NCBI GenBank assembly: GCA_963733845.1
Contig: CAVTEM010000007.1
Location: forward strand, 434,001-498,000
Source of the DNA: DATFQE01 sp963733845
GTDB lineage: Bacteria; Actinomycetota; Thermoleophilia; Gaiellales; Gaiellaceae
DNA length: 64,000 bases
Direction of reading: 5' to 3'
Shown here: piece by piece, positions 45,333 through 54,429 of the stretch
Layout: each line of letters opens with the position of its first letter
Numbering within the stretch: the stretch's first letter is position 1
Notes under the pieces: generated by a model
Database searches by the model: none
Seen by the model: the letters and a program-made list of their open reading frames with translations, nothing else
What the model was told of the DNA's origin: nothing
Program-made: the position numbers and the translations under genes

Positions 45333-47330
45333 CTAGAGACGGTAGAGGGCGTATCGATCGTCCGCCCAGACGAGGGGCTTGTCGATCTCGAGCCTCGACC
45401 GTGAGCGGTTCACGACCAGCCACCCGGCGCCGTAGCGGGACGTGATCAGGAAGTCGCCGGTGCGGAAGAACTGCTCGACGTCGCGACGGCGCGCGTAGGG
45501 CCGGTTCTCGTGCGTGTCGGCCACGTGTCCGGGCGGGTCGGCCGCGACGTAGACCGGTGCGTAGGCGCCGATGCGGTAGCTCGTGTCGACGTGCGAGAAG
45601 ACGGTGGCGCCCTCGGGCAAGCGGTCGAGCGCCTGCACGAGCCCGGGGGACAGCGCGGTGCCGCGTTCCTCGCGTGCCGTCCAGTCGAGCGCCGCGTGCG
45701 CCGCAACGGGCGTGACGAAGAGCGCCGCAGCGGCGGCTGTGATCAGCCCGCGCCGCTCGAGCGGCTCGACGAGCCGGCGGATGAACGGCGCAGCGACGAG
45801 CGCAGCCGTGCCGCCGAGCGCAGCGACCCAGCTCGCGAGCGCGGGCCCTCCGCCCTGGAACGTGTAGCCGAAGTCGCCGGGGTAGGCCGCCTGCAGCAGC
45901 AGCCCGGCGGAGAACGCCAGCGGCAGCACGGCGGCGCTGAAGACCTCGGCCAGCACGGCGAGCCCGCCGGCGAACGCGAACGCGAGCGGGACGAACCCGG
46001 CCGCGCGCCGCGCCTGCGAGAGCGAGACGACGTCGGCGAGGCGGGGGAAGAGGAAGCGCACGAGCGTGACCGCGAAGACCGCGACCGAGCCGCCGAGGAC
46101 GAACGCCGCCCAGCGGCGCCGCGAGGCGAGCGCGGCGAGCGGGATCAAGAGCAGCGCCGCGACCGCGACCGCCCCACTGCGGCCGAACACCTCGGGCGCG
46201 AGCCGGTAGTTCGTCTCCGAGAAGACGTCGATCTGGCCCGCGTAGTGCGAGAAGGCGCGCCGCAGCTCGCCGCCCGTGGGCGTGTGCGAGGCGGTCGCGC
46301 GGACGAGCGGCACGATCGCGAGCGCCACGGCCGCGCTCGGCACGGCGAGCGCCACGATCGCCGCGGCGAGCGGCTTGTGGTCGGCGTGCGAGAGCAGCGC
46401 GCGGGCGACGAGGAAGCCGGCGAGCGGCAGGCAGAGGAAGACCGCGTAGGTCGGGTGGACGATCGCAAGCGCGAGCCCGCCGGCCGCGATCGCGCCCAGC
46501 CACGCCAGCCGTGGGGCCAGCAGGTGGGTGAAGACCAGCGCGAGCACGGCCGGGACGAGCAGCTGGCGGCTCGCGGTGCCGGGAAGCGCGAGGAACGCGT
46601 ACGCGCCGCCCTTCCCGGGCGCGAGGCCGATCAGGGCAGCCTGCGCGAGCACCAGCGCGAACGAGATCGAGCGCGAGCGGAAGAGCGCCATGCCGGCCTC
46701 GTAGACGACCGCGAACGCGAGCGGGGCCAGCACGCTCGCCTCGTGCAGCACGACGAGCGTCGGGTCGACGCCGGCCAGCTTGGCCACGAGCGCGAGGAAC
46801 GCGTGCCAGAGCGGGAACGCGTAGCCAGGGTGTAGTCCGCCGTCGCGGAACTCGCCGATTCCTTCGAGCGAGAGCTCGTCGAACGCCCAGAGCTTGCGGA
46901 TCCGGGCGAGATGGAAGAGCGCGTCGCCCTCGATCGGCGCAGCGACCTGCCAGAGCGCCACGCCGAAGGCCGCGCCGAGAGCGATCACGATCAGGCTCCC
47001 CGGGGGGAGCCCGCCCGCCCCGCGCCACACCGCGAAGGGCAGCGCGACGAGCGCCGAGACGGCGAGGAAGGCCAGCGCCACCTCGATCGACATGTGCAGG
47101 AGCACGACGGCGCCGAGACCGACGGCGAGCAACGCCAGCGAGAACGAGACCCCGGCCGCGAGACCCGGTGTCCTCAGCGCCCGCCCGATCAGGAGCCCGG
47201 GCAGGAGCAGGCAGAGCGTCGCCGCCGCGAGCCGGGCGCCGAGCCCGAACCCCTCTGCCGGGAGCCCGCGCGCGAGCGCCAGCGCCGGCAGCGCCAGCAG
47301 GATCAGCGGGACGCGCGAGAGGTACTTCAT
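45333..47330 (-). CDS. GT-C-like polytopic membrane protein
   Basis: Intact, 665 residues with about 14 hydrophobic segments. The first large outer loop contains APIEGDALFHLARIRKLWAF, an acidic motif in the place where GT-C transferases hold their catalytic Asp; DGGLHPGYAFPLWHAFLALV follows. The C-terminus is a soluble domain (RRDVEQFFRTGDFLITSRYG AGWLVVNRSRSRLEID, in two blocks). It may be a polyprenyl-sugar-dependent glycosyltransferase acting outside. ATG at 47330 overlaps the stop of the upstream GT2 gene (TGATG), indicating coupled translation. Confidence 0.8.
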   Translation of the reverse strand: MKYLSRVPLILLALPALALARGLPAEGFGLGARLAAATLCLLLPGLLIGRALRTPGLAAGVSFSLALLAVGLGAVVLLHMSIEVALAFLAVSALVALPFAVWRGAGGLPPGSLIVIALGAAFGVALWQVAAPIEGDALFHLARIRKLWAFDELSLEGIGEFRDGGLHPGYAFPLWHAFLALVAKLAGVDPTLVVLHEASVLAPLAFAVVYEAGMALFRSRSISFALVLAQAALIGLAPGKGGAYAFLALPGTASRQLLVPAVLALVFTHLLAPRLAWLGAIAAGGLALAIVHPTYAVFLCLPLAGFLVARALLSHADHKPLAAAIVALAVPSAAVALAIVPLVRATASHTPTGGELRRAFSHYAGQIDVFSETNYRLAPEVFGRSGAVAVAALLLIPLAALASRRRWAAFVLGGSVAVFAVTLVRFLFPRLADVVSLSQARRAAGFVPLAFAFAGGLAVLAEVFSAAVLPLAFSAGLLLQAAYPGDFGYTFQGGGPALASWVAALGGTAALVAAPFIRRLVEPLERRGLITAAAAALFVTPVAAHAALDWTAREERGTALSPGLVQALDRLPEGATVFSHVDTSYRIGAYAPVYVAADPPGHVADTHENRPYARRRDVEQFFRTGDFLITSRYGAGWLVVNRSRSRLEIDKPLVWADDRYALYRL

Positions 47331-48221
47331 CACTCGAGTAGCGTGGACGTCGGCCCGGAGGCCAGCCACCGGGCGGCGCTGCGGTAGGCCTCGCCCCGCT
47401 CGCCGCGGAAGATCCGGCCGCGCACTGCGAGGGCGACCAGCATCAGCTTCCGGGCCCGCTCGGCCTGCCGCTCGCCCCGATGGTCGGCGAGGAAGCGCAG
47501 GTGCCCGCGGACCTGCTCGCGGAACATCGGCCCCCAGTTCTGCTTCGTCGTCGAGCCGCCCACGTGCACCGCCTCCGCGCCCGGGAAGAACCAGACCCTC
47601 CACCCGGCCGCGCGGAAGCGGTAGCACCAGTCGGTCTCCTCGCTGAACATGAAGTAGCGCTCGTCGAAGCCGCCGACCTGCTCCACCGCCTCGGGCCGTA
47701 CCAGCAGGACGGAGCCCATCAGGAACTCGGCCTCGCGCGGGCTCGTCGTGGTCGAACCCGCCCGCGTAGAACGCGTTCAGCGCGCGCGTCCTGGGCGCCA
47801 GCTTGCGCAGGAACAGGTACTCGGTCGCGATCCGCCACACGCTCGGGAAGCCCCGCACGGAGCGCTGGAGCGTGCGATCGGTGTTCAGCAGCCGCGGGCC
47901 GACGACGGCCGCGTCGGGATGCTGCTCGGCGAAGGCCACGAGCGCGTCGAGGGCGCCCGGCTCGAGCCAGGCGTCGGAGTTCAGCAGCAGGTACCAGCGC
48001 CCCGAGGCTGCCCGCATGCCCGCGTTGTTGCCGGCGCCGAAGCCCTTGTTCTCCTGCTCGACCACGATCGCCTCGGGGAAGCGCTCGCGCACGAGCTCCA
48101 CGGTGCCGTCCCGCGAGCCGTGGTCGACCACGACGAGCTCGGTGCCGGCCGCGCTCTCGAGCGCGCGCTCCACCCACGGCATGGCGTTGTAGGTGACGAC
48201 GATCGTCGACACGTCAGGCAC
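47330..48221 (-). CDS. GT2 glycosyltransferase, rhamnosyltransferase-like (frameshifted)
   Basis: About 296 residues. STIVVTYNAMPWVERALESA, LVVVDHGSRDGTVELVRERF, IVVEQENKGFGAGNNAGMRA and RWYLLLNSDAWLEPGALDAL (DXD-like NSDAW) are typical of WsaF/RfbN-type GT2; EFLMGSVLLVRPEAVEQVGG, FDERYFMFSEETDWCYRFRA and FFPGAEAVHVGGSTTKQNWG complete the family. One inserted base at about 47737 breaks the middle. The GTG start at 48221 overlaps the stop of the upstream UPF0104 gene by 8 bases. TGATG coupling joins it to the GT-C-like gene. Confidence 0.9.
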
Positions 48222-49167
48222 GACGGACCGCTTCCCAGCCGAGGATCAGCGCGCCCGGGACGGCGAGCAGGAGCGTGACGAGGAAGAAGAGGAAGCCGGC
48301 CGCGAAGGCCGGCTCGGCGGCGACGCCGAGGTTCCCCAGGAAGCTGACGAAGAACGCCTCGCGCACGGCCAGCCCGTTGATCGTGAACGGCGCGAGCAGG
48401 ACGACGAACAGGATCGGGCCCATCACGTAGTACGGCCGCGGCGACAGGTCGATCCCGACCGACTTCCCCACCAGCCAGATCGGGAGCACGCGCACGGCCT
48501 GGACGACCACGGTGTACGCGAGCAGGCCGACCAGCAGCCACCCGTGGGTGCGGTAGGTGTGCATGCCCTCGTACACAGCCCGCAGCGGCCGCTCCAGCCG
48601 CAGGTACGCGAGCAGCGGGCGCAGGCGCGAGAGCGGGCGGCGTGCCCGGCGCGAGAAGATCACGACTGCGGCTGCGACCGTGCCGAGGATCAGCGCGCCC
48701 TCCAGCCACAGGTAGGCGCCGACGTCGTACTCCCCAACCGCGAGCGCGAAGCCGACCGCGGCCAGGATCAGCGTCGCCGCGCCCCCGAGCGCCCGGTCGA
48801 GCAGGACCGAGCCCGTGATCAGGCCCGTCTGCCCCGAGTGCCGGCGCGCGGTCTCGAAGACGCGGACCGCGTCGCCGCCGATCGAGGTCGGCAGCACCTG
48901 CCCGGCCGTGTACGAGACGAAGTACGTGCGGGTCAGCCAGCCGAGCGGCTCGTCGATGTCCTTCGCGGCGAGCAGTTGCTGCCACCGCCACGCGAGGAAG
49001 ACAGTCGACACGAGCATGATCGCCGTGGCAGCCGCGAAGTAGCCCAGGTCGGCGTCCCTGAGCACCTCGAGCGTCGTCTCGAAATCGATCTTCCAGACGA
49101 GGTAGGCGACGCAGAGCCCGGTGACGAGCAGCGTCAACGAGCTGCGAACGAGCCTCCGCCGGGTCAC
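48214..49167 (-). CDS. UPF0104 / lysylphosphatidylglycerol-synthase-TM-like membrane protein
   Basis: Intact, 317 residues from GTG at 49167 (TTG at 49176 is possible). About eight membrane segments: SSLTLLVTGLCVAYLVWKID, YFAAATAIMLVSTVFLAWRW, AATLILAAVGFALAVGEYDV, LLVGLLAYTVVVQAVRVLPI and LFFLVTLLLAVPGALILGWE. The hallmark FLAWRWQQLLAAKDIDEPLG and VLPTSIGGDAVRVFETARR match the family found at 14205. It is likely a translocator or flippase for lipid-linked sugars. It starts a - strand run of six glycan genes. Its promoter overlaps a palindrome. Confidence 0.87.
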   Translation of the reverse strand: MTRRRLVRSSLTLLVTGLCVAYLVWKIDFETTLEVLRDADLGYFAAATAIMLVSTVFLAWRWQQLLAAKDIDEPLGWLTRTYFVSYTAGQVLPTSIGGDAVRVFETARRHSGQTGLITGSVLLDRALGGAATLILAAVGFALAVGEYDVGAYLWLEGALILGTVAAAVVIFSRRARRPLSRLRPLLAYLRLERPLRAVYEGMHTYRTHGWLLVGLLAYTVVVQAVRVLPIWLVGKSVGIDLSPRPYYVMGPILFVVLLAPFTINGLAVREAFFVSFLGNLGVAAEPAFAAGFLFFLVTLLLAVPGALILGWEAVRRA

Positions 49168-49175
49168 GGCCGCCA

Positions 49176-49204
49176 AGGGTAGATGCGCGGGTGGCTTAGT
49201 AACA
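49176..49204 (-). promoter_or_regulatory. Promoter: TGTTAC, 17 bases, TACCCT
   Basis: On the - strand, TGTTAC (49204-49199) is separated by 17 bases from TACCCT (49181-49176), which stands 8 bases before the GTG at 49167. The -35-like hexamer is inside the first palindrome (49198-49214), so a dimeric regulator bound there would block this promoter. Confidence 0.55.
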
Positions 49205-49214
49205 GACTGTTACT
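49198..49214. promoter_or_regulatory. Palindromic operator-like site, copy 1
   Basis: AGTAACAGACTGTTACT: seven-base perfect arms around GAC. It overlaps the -35 region of the UPF0104 gene. Its sequence and size resemble TetR-family operators. No regulator is encoded beside it. Confidence 0.6.
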
Positions 49215-49251
49215 TGCTCCGGGAACGCGCCCGCGCCCCGAATCCGCTCCA

Positions 49252-49268
49252 AGTAACAGACTGTTACT
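49252..49268. promoter_or_regulatory. Palindromic operator-like site, copy 2
   Basis: Identical 17-base core to copy 1, centre 54 bases away, flanked by one more matching base pair (AAGTAACA...TGTTACTT). It includes the TAA stop codon of the aminotransferase gene (49264-49266). Two identical palindromes in a 70-base gap could bind two dimers together or form two RNA hairpins. Confidence 0.6.
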
Positions 49269-50385
49269 TGCCCACGAGGCTCGCGTGCACCCGCCTCAGA
49301 GCTGCGACGGCGTCCGCGATGTCGTCGTCGGAGTGCGCCGGCGAGAGGGGCAGCGACAGGACCTCGGCGCCCGCCCGCTCGGCCACCGGCAGCGGTGGGC
49401 CGTCGTAGCGCTCGCGGTAGGCGCTCAGGGTGTGCACCGGGAGGAAGTGGACGCTCGTGCCGATCTGCTCCTCGGCGAGCAGGCGCTGGTAGTCGTCTCG
49501 CGTGCCGCCGGCGCGCTCCGGGTCGACGCGGACGACGTAGAGGTGGAGCGCGTGCGTGTCGCGCGGCTCGCGGGCGAGCGGCTCGATGCCGGGCAGCTCG
49601 GCGACGGCGGCGTCGTACGAGGCGAAGTGCCGCTCGCGGACGGTTCGGTGCACGGCCAGCTTGTCCAGCTGGACGAGCGCGATCGAGGCGAGCACGTCCG
49701 AGAGGTTCGCCTTGTAGCCGGGCACCGGGATGTCGTAGAGCGAGCCGTGGCCGCGGCGCATGACGCGCAGGTCGTCGACGGCGGCGGCCACGTCGTCGCG
49801 GTTCGTGGCGACCAGCCCGCCCTCGCCGGCGGCGACGTTCTTCGTCGCGTACAGCGAGAAGCAGGTCGCGTCGGAGAGCCCGCCGAGCTTGCGCCCGCGA
49901 TAGGCGGACTCGACGGCGTGGGCCGCGTCCTCCACGACCGGGAATCCGAGCTCCCAGAGCGGCTCGAGGTCACAGGGCTGGCCTGCGAGATGGACCGGGA
50001 GGATCGCCTTCGTCCGCGGCGTCACGGCCTCGCGCACCCGCGCGGGATCGAGGTTGAGATCGTCGTCGCGCACGTCGGCGAAGACGGGGCGCGCGCCCGT
50101 GTGGACGATCACGTTCGCCGTCGCCGGCCAGGTGATCGGCGTCGTCACCACCTCGTCGCCGGGCCCGACGCCGAGCGCGACGAGCGCGAGATGCAGCGCG
50201 GCGGTCCCCGACGACAGCGCGAGCACGTGCTTCGCCTCCAGGTACTCGGCGAACCGCTGCTCGAGCTCGCGCGCCTTCGGTCCGGTGGTCAGCCAGCCCG
50301 AGCGGATCGTCTCGGCGACTGCCGCGATCTCCTCCTCGCCGACCGCCGGCGGCTGGAAGCCCAGGAAGGTGTCCCGCCTAGCCAT
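49264..50385 (-). CDS. DegT/DnrJ/EryC1/StrS sugar aminotransferase
   Basis: Intact, 373 residues. FLGFQPPAVGEEEIAAVAET, RSGWLTTGPKARELEQRFAE, LALSSGTAALHLALVALGVG, PITWPATANVIVHTGARPVF, VVEDAAHAVESAYRGRKLGG and CFSLYATKNVAAGEGGLVAT with the PLP-binding Lys in ATKN identify a PLP enzyme that aminates a keto-sugar nucleotide. It is followed upstream by an ATP-grasp gene (8-base overlap) and a 4,6-dehydratase, which supplies the 4-keto sugar. ATG at 50385 was preferred to the longer reading upstream, which is out-of-frame ATP-grasp sequence. Confidence 0.92.
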   Translation of the reverse strand: MARRDTFLGFQPPAVGEEEIAAVAETIRSGWLTTGPKARELEQRFAEYLEAKHVLALSSGTAALHLALVALGVGPGDEVVTTPITWPATANVIVHTGARPVFADVRDDDLNLDPARVREAVTPRTKAILPVHLAGQPCDLEPLWELGFPVVEDAAHAVESAYRGRKLGGLSDATCFSLYATKNVAAGEGGLVATNRDDVAAAVDDLRVMRRGHGSLYDIPVPGYKANLSDVLASIALVQLDKLAVHRTVRERHFASYDAAVAELPGIEPLAREPRDTHALHLYVVRVDPERAGGTRDDYQRLLAEEQIGTSVHFLPVHTLSAYRERYDGPPLPVAERAGAEVLSLPLSPAHSDDDIADAVAALRRVHASLVGK

Positions 50386-51563
50386 CGACGGTGTCGAAGC
50401 GTATGCGCGAGGCCGCGTCCGCAGCGCTCGCCAGCGCCTCGTCTCGGCTCGGCCCGGAGACGAGCAGCGCGCCCGCGCGGTCCGGCCCGATGCGGAGCGG
50501 CCCGACCACGTCGCCCGCGCGCCTGTAGACACGCGCCCAGCGCACGCCCGGGACGGCCTCCGCGTCCTCGACGCCGCGAACGGCTGCCAGCTCGCCCTCC
50601 GGCGCGACGAGGAAGCGGACGCAGGCGCCGCCGACGCGAGGCTTCGCGCGAGGCGGCTCGATCGTCCTCGCCGAGCGCGGCGGAGAGCGCGAGCTCGTTC
50701 AGGTCGACGCCGAGCGCTTCGGCGCACAGCTCGGCGTCGTGACCACCGCCGAGGCGGGCGGCGAGCTCGATCAGGCGCGGCCCGTCGGGCCCGATCCGCA
50801 CCTGCGTGTAGGTCGGGCCCTCGGTGATCCCGAGCGCCTCCGCCGCCGCGCGGGCGAGCTCGACCGGCTCGTGCGGGGAAGGCCAGACGTGCGCGAGCGC
50901 GACGCCGAACGCGGGCGGCTCGGCCGTCACGCGGTCGGTCACCGTCAGCGGGTGAAACTCACCGCCGATCGAGAAGGCGTTCACCGTCACCTCCGGCCCA
51001 TCGATCAGCTCCTCCACGAGCACGTGGCCCGAACGGGAGGCGCCGCGCGCGGCCTCGATCGCACTCGCCAGCTCGGACTGCTCGCGGACGAGCGTCAGCC
51101 CGCGCTGTCCCTGGCGGTCGGGCGCCTTGACGACGCAGGGCAGCTCGACCGCCTCGGCGCCCGAGTCGAGCACTATCGACCGTGGCTGCGGGACTCCCGC
51201 CTCGGCGAGACGCGCCCGCTGGCGCTGCTTGTTCGTCGCCAGAACCGCCGTCGCGGGCGTGAGGGGGTGCGGCAGGCCGAGGCCGTGCGCTACCCGGGCG
51301 GCGATGGCGACCGGGAAGTCGATCCCGGGCGCGATCACTGCGTTCACCCGCTCGGCGCGGGCGAGCCGGTCGATCCCGGGCTCGTCCTCGGTGGACACGA
51401 TCGCGCGCCGGTCCGCGAACGCGAAGCCGGGGGCCGACGGGTCGCGGTCGACGGCGATCACGAAGAGCCCGCGCGCCCTGGCGGCGGCGAGCAGTCCGAC
51501 CTGGGCCGGCCCGGCCCCTAGGACGAGTAGGCGCGTGCCTCGGCGCCCAGGATCGCGCGCCAC
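50378..51563 (-). CDS. ATP-grasp ligase (frameshifted)
   Basis: About 394 residues. RLLVLGAGPAQVGLLAAARA, VIAVDRDPSAPGFAFADRRA, GLGLPHPLTPATAVLATNKQ, VVKAPDRQGQRGLTLVREQS, HVLVEELIDGPEVTVNAFSI and RLIELAARLGGGHDAELCAE give the pre-ATP-grasp and ATP-grasp domains with metal-binding Glu. Inserted base at about 50664; corrected C-terminus VRFLVAPEGELAAVRGVEDA to ASRIRFDTVDG. GTG at 51563 overlaps the dehydratase 3' end by 46 bases, and its stop overlaps the aminotransferase start, so three genes are tightly coupled. The likely role is ligation of an acid or amino acid to an amino sugar (inference). Confidence 0.87.
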
Positions 51564-52516
51564 CAGGCCTCGTTGTCGCGGTACCAGGCGACGGTGCGCT
51601 CGAGCCCGTCCTCGAACGACGTGCGCGCGCGCCAGCCGAGCAGCGCAGCCGCCTTGTCGGTCGAGCCGATGTGGCGGCGCACCTGGCCTGGCCGCTCCTC
51701 GACGTGCTCGCGCAGCGACGGCGGTTGCCCCAGCAGCTCGAGCACGAGGTCGGCGATCTCGCCCACCGAGAGGTCGACGCCCGTGGCGACGTTGATCGTC
51801 TCGCCGGCCACCCGGTCGAGCGGCGCCTCGATCAGCGCCTCGATCGCCTCGGCGTCGTCGTCCACGTAGAGCCAGTCGCGGCTGGCGCCCCCGTCGCCGT
51901 GCACCGTGAGCGGCTCGCCGTCGAGCGCCTGCGTGATGAAGCGCGGGATCACCTTCTCCGGATGCTGGCGCGGCCCGTAGTTGTTGAACGGCCGCACGAC
52001 CACGATCGGCAGCCCGTACGTGACCCAGTACGAGTACGCGAGCCGGTCGGCGCCCGCCTTGGTGGCCGCGTACGGCGAGCGCGGCTCGAGCGGGTGCTCC
52101 TCGTCCATCGGCGCGTAGCGGGCGGTGCCGTAGACCTCGCTCGACGAGATGAGGATGAACCGCTCGACCGGGGCCTCCCGCATCGCGTCGAGCAGGATCT
52201 GCGTGCCCTCCACGTTGGTCGTCACGAACTCGCGCGCTCCCTCGGCGATCGACTTCTCCACGTGCGACTCGGCGGCCGCGTTCACGATCACATCCACCTC
52301 CGCGACCACCCGGCGCACGAGCTCGCTGTCGCGGATGTCGCCGTGCACGAACGAGAGCCGCTCGTGAGCGATCACGTCGGCGAGGTTCTCGATGTTGCCG
52401 GCGTACGTGAGCGCGTCGAGCGAGACGACCTCGTACGGCGTCGCCCGCAGCAGGTGGCGGATGAAGTTCGAGGAGATGAAGCCGGCGCCGCCGGTGACGA
52501 GCACGCGCTTGGACAC
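51518..52516 (-). CDS. Nucleotide-sugar 4,6-dehydratase/epimerase (RmlB/LegB-like SDR)
   Basis: Intact, 332 residues. KRVLVTGGAGFISSNFIRHL, EVVSLDALTYAGNIENLADV (a hallmark of RmlB-like enzymes), VIVNAAAESHVEKSIAEGAR, FILISSSEVYGTARYAPMDE, EEHPLEPRSPYAATKAGADR (YxxxK) and VVRPFNNYGPRQHPEKVIPR. Compared with RmlB (TDE) the active site is S-S-E, closer to UDP-GlcNAc-type dehydratases of the LegB/Pgl group. It would give a 4-keto-6-deoxy sugar for the aminotransferase. GTG at 52516 with TAGCCT 8 bases upstream. Confidence 0.88.
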   Translation of the reverse strand: MSKRVLVTGGAGFISSNFIRHLLRATPYEVVSLDALTYAGNIENLADVIAHERLSFVHGDIRDSELVRRVVAEVDVIVNAAAESHVEKSIAEGAREFVTTNVEGTQILLDAMREAPVERFILISSSEVYGTARYAPMDEEHPLEPRSPYAATKAGADRLAYSYWVTYGLPIVVVRPFNNYGPRQHPEKVIPRFITQALDGEPLTVHGDGGASRDWLYVDDDAEAIEALIEAPLDRVAGETINVATGVDLSVGEIADLVLELLGQPPSLREHVEERPGQVRRHIGSTDKAAALLGWRARTSFEDGLERTVAWYRDNEAWWRAILGAEARAYSS

Positions 52517-52524
52517 GAGCGGGA

Positions 52525-52530
52525 AGGCTA
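52525..52530 (-). promoter_or_regulatory. Leaderless-type -10 box TAGCCT
   Basis: TAGCCT on the - strand, 8 bases before the GTG at 52516, in the 25-base gap after the upstream GT2 stop. It marks a separate transcription start for the dehydratase / ATP-grasp / aminotransferase trio. Confidence 0.55.
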
Positions 52531-52541
52531 CTGCTTAGCTC

Positions 52542-53499
52542 TCAGAGCTCGCGGTCGATCGTGTACAGAGGCCTGCCTTCGACGTCCCGCTGGATGCGCG
52601 CGAGGTACTCGCCGATCAGGGCGAGGATGAAGCCCTGGGTCCCGAGCACGACCAGCACGGCGACGCCGAGCAGGAGCGGCCCCGGAAAGTCGGCGTGGTC
52701 GATCCAGAACCAGAGCGCGTACACCCCGAGCACGGTGGCGAGCAGCGTGCACAGCGCCCCGATCGCGAGGCCGGCCCACTGGATCGGCCTCGGCCAGAAG
52801 CCCGCCAGCACGTGCAGCGCAAGCCGGGTCAGGCGCAGAGGCGAGTAGCGCGAGCGGCCCGAGCGCGCCGCGTGGGAGACGTCGACCTCGACCACGCTCG
52901 CCCCGCCCGAGAGCACGAGCGCCTTCGTGAACTTCTGCCGGCCGATCACGCCGAGCATCGGCTCCACCGCCGTGCGGCGGTAGGCGTTGAACGCGCAGCC
53001 GAAGTCGGAGATCACGACCCCCGTGAAGCGGCGGAGCATGCCGTTGATCAGGCGGGACGGCAGCGTGCGGCCCCACGAGTCGTGCCGGGCGGCCCGGCGT
53101 CCGCTCGCGACGTCGGCGCCGGCCTCGACGGCCTCGACCAACCGGGGAATGTCCTCCGGCGCGTTCTGGAGGTCGCCGTCCATCGTCACCACGATCTCGG
53201 CCCGCGCCCGCGCGAGCCCGGCGTGCATGGCCGGGTGCTGGCCGAAATTCCGCTTGAAGCGCACCGCCCGGAGGTTCTCGTCCTGGGCGCTCAGGCGCTC
53301 GATCTCGGCCCAGGTTCCGTCGGTCGAGCCGTCGTCCACGAAGATCAGCTCGTAGGGGCGGCCCATGCCGAGGAGCGTCGCCGTCGCCCGCTCGTGCAAC
53401 TCGGCGATCGTGGCCTGCTCCTCGAAGACCGGAACGACAACGCTCAGCGCCGGGGCCACTCCTGCGACCGGGCTCAAAGGCGCCTCGTTCCTGTCCATT
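52542..53499 (-). CDS. GT2 glycosyltransferase, ArnC/GtrB-like, with two membrane helices
   Basis: Intact, 318 residues from ATG at 53499. ALSVVVPVFEEQATIAELHE, LIFVDDGSTDGTWAEIERLS, AVRFKRNFGQHPAMHAGLAR, EIVVTMDGDLQNAPEDIPRL (DXD) and SRLINGMLRRFTGVVISDFG, then two membrane helices WAGLAIGALCTLLATVLGVY and LLLGVAVLVVLGTQGFILAL, end in YLARIQRDVEGRPLYTIDRE. This is the family that makes polyprenyl-phosphate sugars (ArnC, GtrB, DPM1). In-frame sequence before 53499 has no similarity. It is divergent from the eIF2B-like gene with 26 bases between. Confidence 0.93.
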
Positions 53500-53525
53500 T
53501 GCAGGCGCTGAGCGTACAAGAGACA

Positions 53526-54423
53526 ATGGCGAGCCAGTGGCGGCCCCCTGCTCGAAGAGCGCATCGCCGAGCTCCAGGAGGACCGGACGCACGGCGGCAG
53601 CTGGATGGCGCGCCGCGCCGTCGAGTCTCTCGTCGAGTACGCCCACGCCGAGACCGCGAGCGGAGACGAGCTGCTCGAGAACCTGATCGACGTGGGCCGA
53701 CAGCTGAGCGCGTCGAGGCCGGCCATGGCCGGTATCACCGGCGCGATCGGCCGGCTGGTCGCAGCCGCGCGGGCGGGCGCGCACCTCGGCGACGAGGAGC
53801 TACGCCGGATGCTCGACGACGAGGCGACCGCGCTAATCGCGGGCCGCGACCGCGCAGGCCACTCGATCGCGATCCAGCTCAGGGAGCGGCTGACAGACGC
53901 GCTGGTGATGACGCATTCAGCGTCGGCGACCGTCCGCGAGGCGCTGCTCTACACGCCTCCGGCGAAGGTGCTGTGCACCGTCTCGGCGCCGTACGAGGAA
54001 GGCCGCGGCTTCGCGGAGGAGCTGCGCGGCGAGGGACTCGAGGTCGAGCTCGTCGAGGACGCAGACGCTCCGGACGCGCTCGCCCACGCCACGCTCTTCC
54101 TGGTCGGCGCGGACACGATCTTCCTGGACGGGTCGGTGTGCAACAAGGTCGGCACCGCGAAGCTCGCCGCGGCGGCGGGGGCGCTGGGCGTCCCCGTGGT
54201 GGTCGCCTGCGAGGTGCTCAAGCTGGCGCCGATCGGGCCGGCCGACGCGCACGAGTTCGTGCGGGGCGAGCGCGCCTTCGACATCACGCCCGCCGAGGAC
54301 GTGGACGAGATCGTCACGGAGGAGGGGGCGTGCGCGAGCGCCGACCTCGGCGCGCTCGTCGATCGCACCCCCTTCCTCCGCGACGGGTACCAGCTGCTCC
54401 GGCCGCTTCGCGTCAACGGCTGA
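53526..54423 (+). CDS. eIF-2B alpha/beta/delta-like protein (ribose-1,5-bisphosphate isomerase-like)
   Basis: About 298 residues. ATG at 53526 with an inserted base near 53551 gives MASQWRPP then LEERIAELQEDRTHGGSWMA; the rest is intact: RRAVESLVEYAHAETASGDE, SRPAMAGITGAIGRLVAAAR, KVLCTVSAPYEEGRGFAEEL, ATLFLVGADTIFLDGSVCNK and VGTAKLAAAAGALGVPVVVA CEVLKLAP (two blocks). GADTI and NKVGT are the substrate-binding loops of the IF-2B fold, shared by MtnA and R15P isomerase. A sugar-phosphate isomerase role is plausible in this setting, but the substrate is unknown. It ends 6 bases before the convergent MFS stop. Confidence 0.8.
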
Positions 54424-54429
54424 GCTGAC

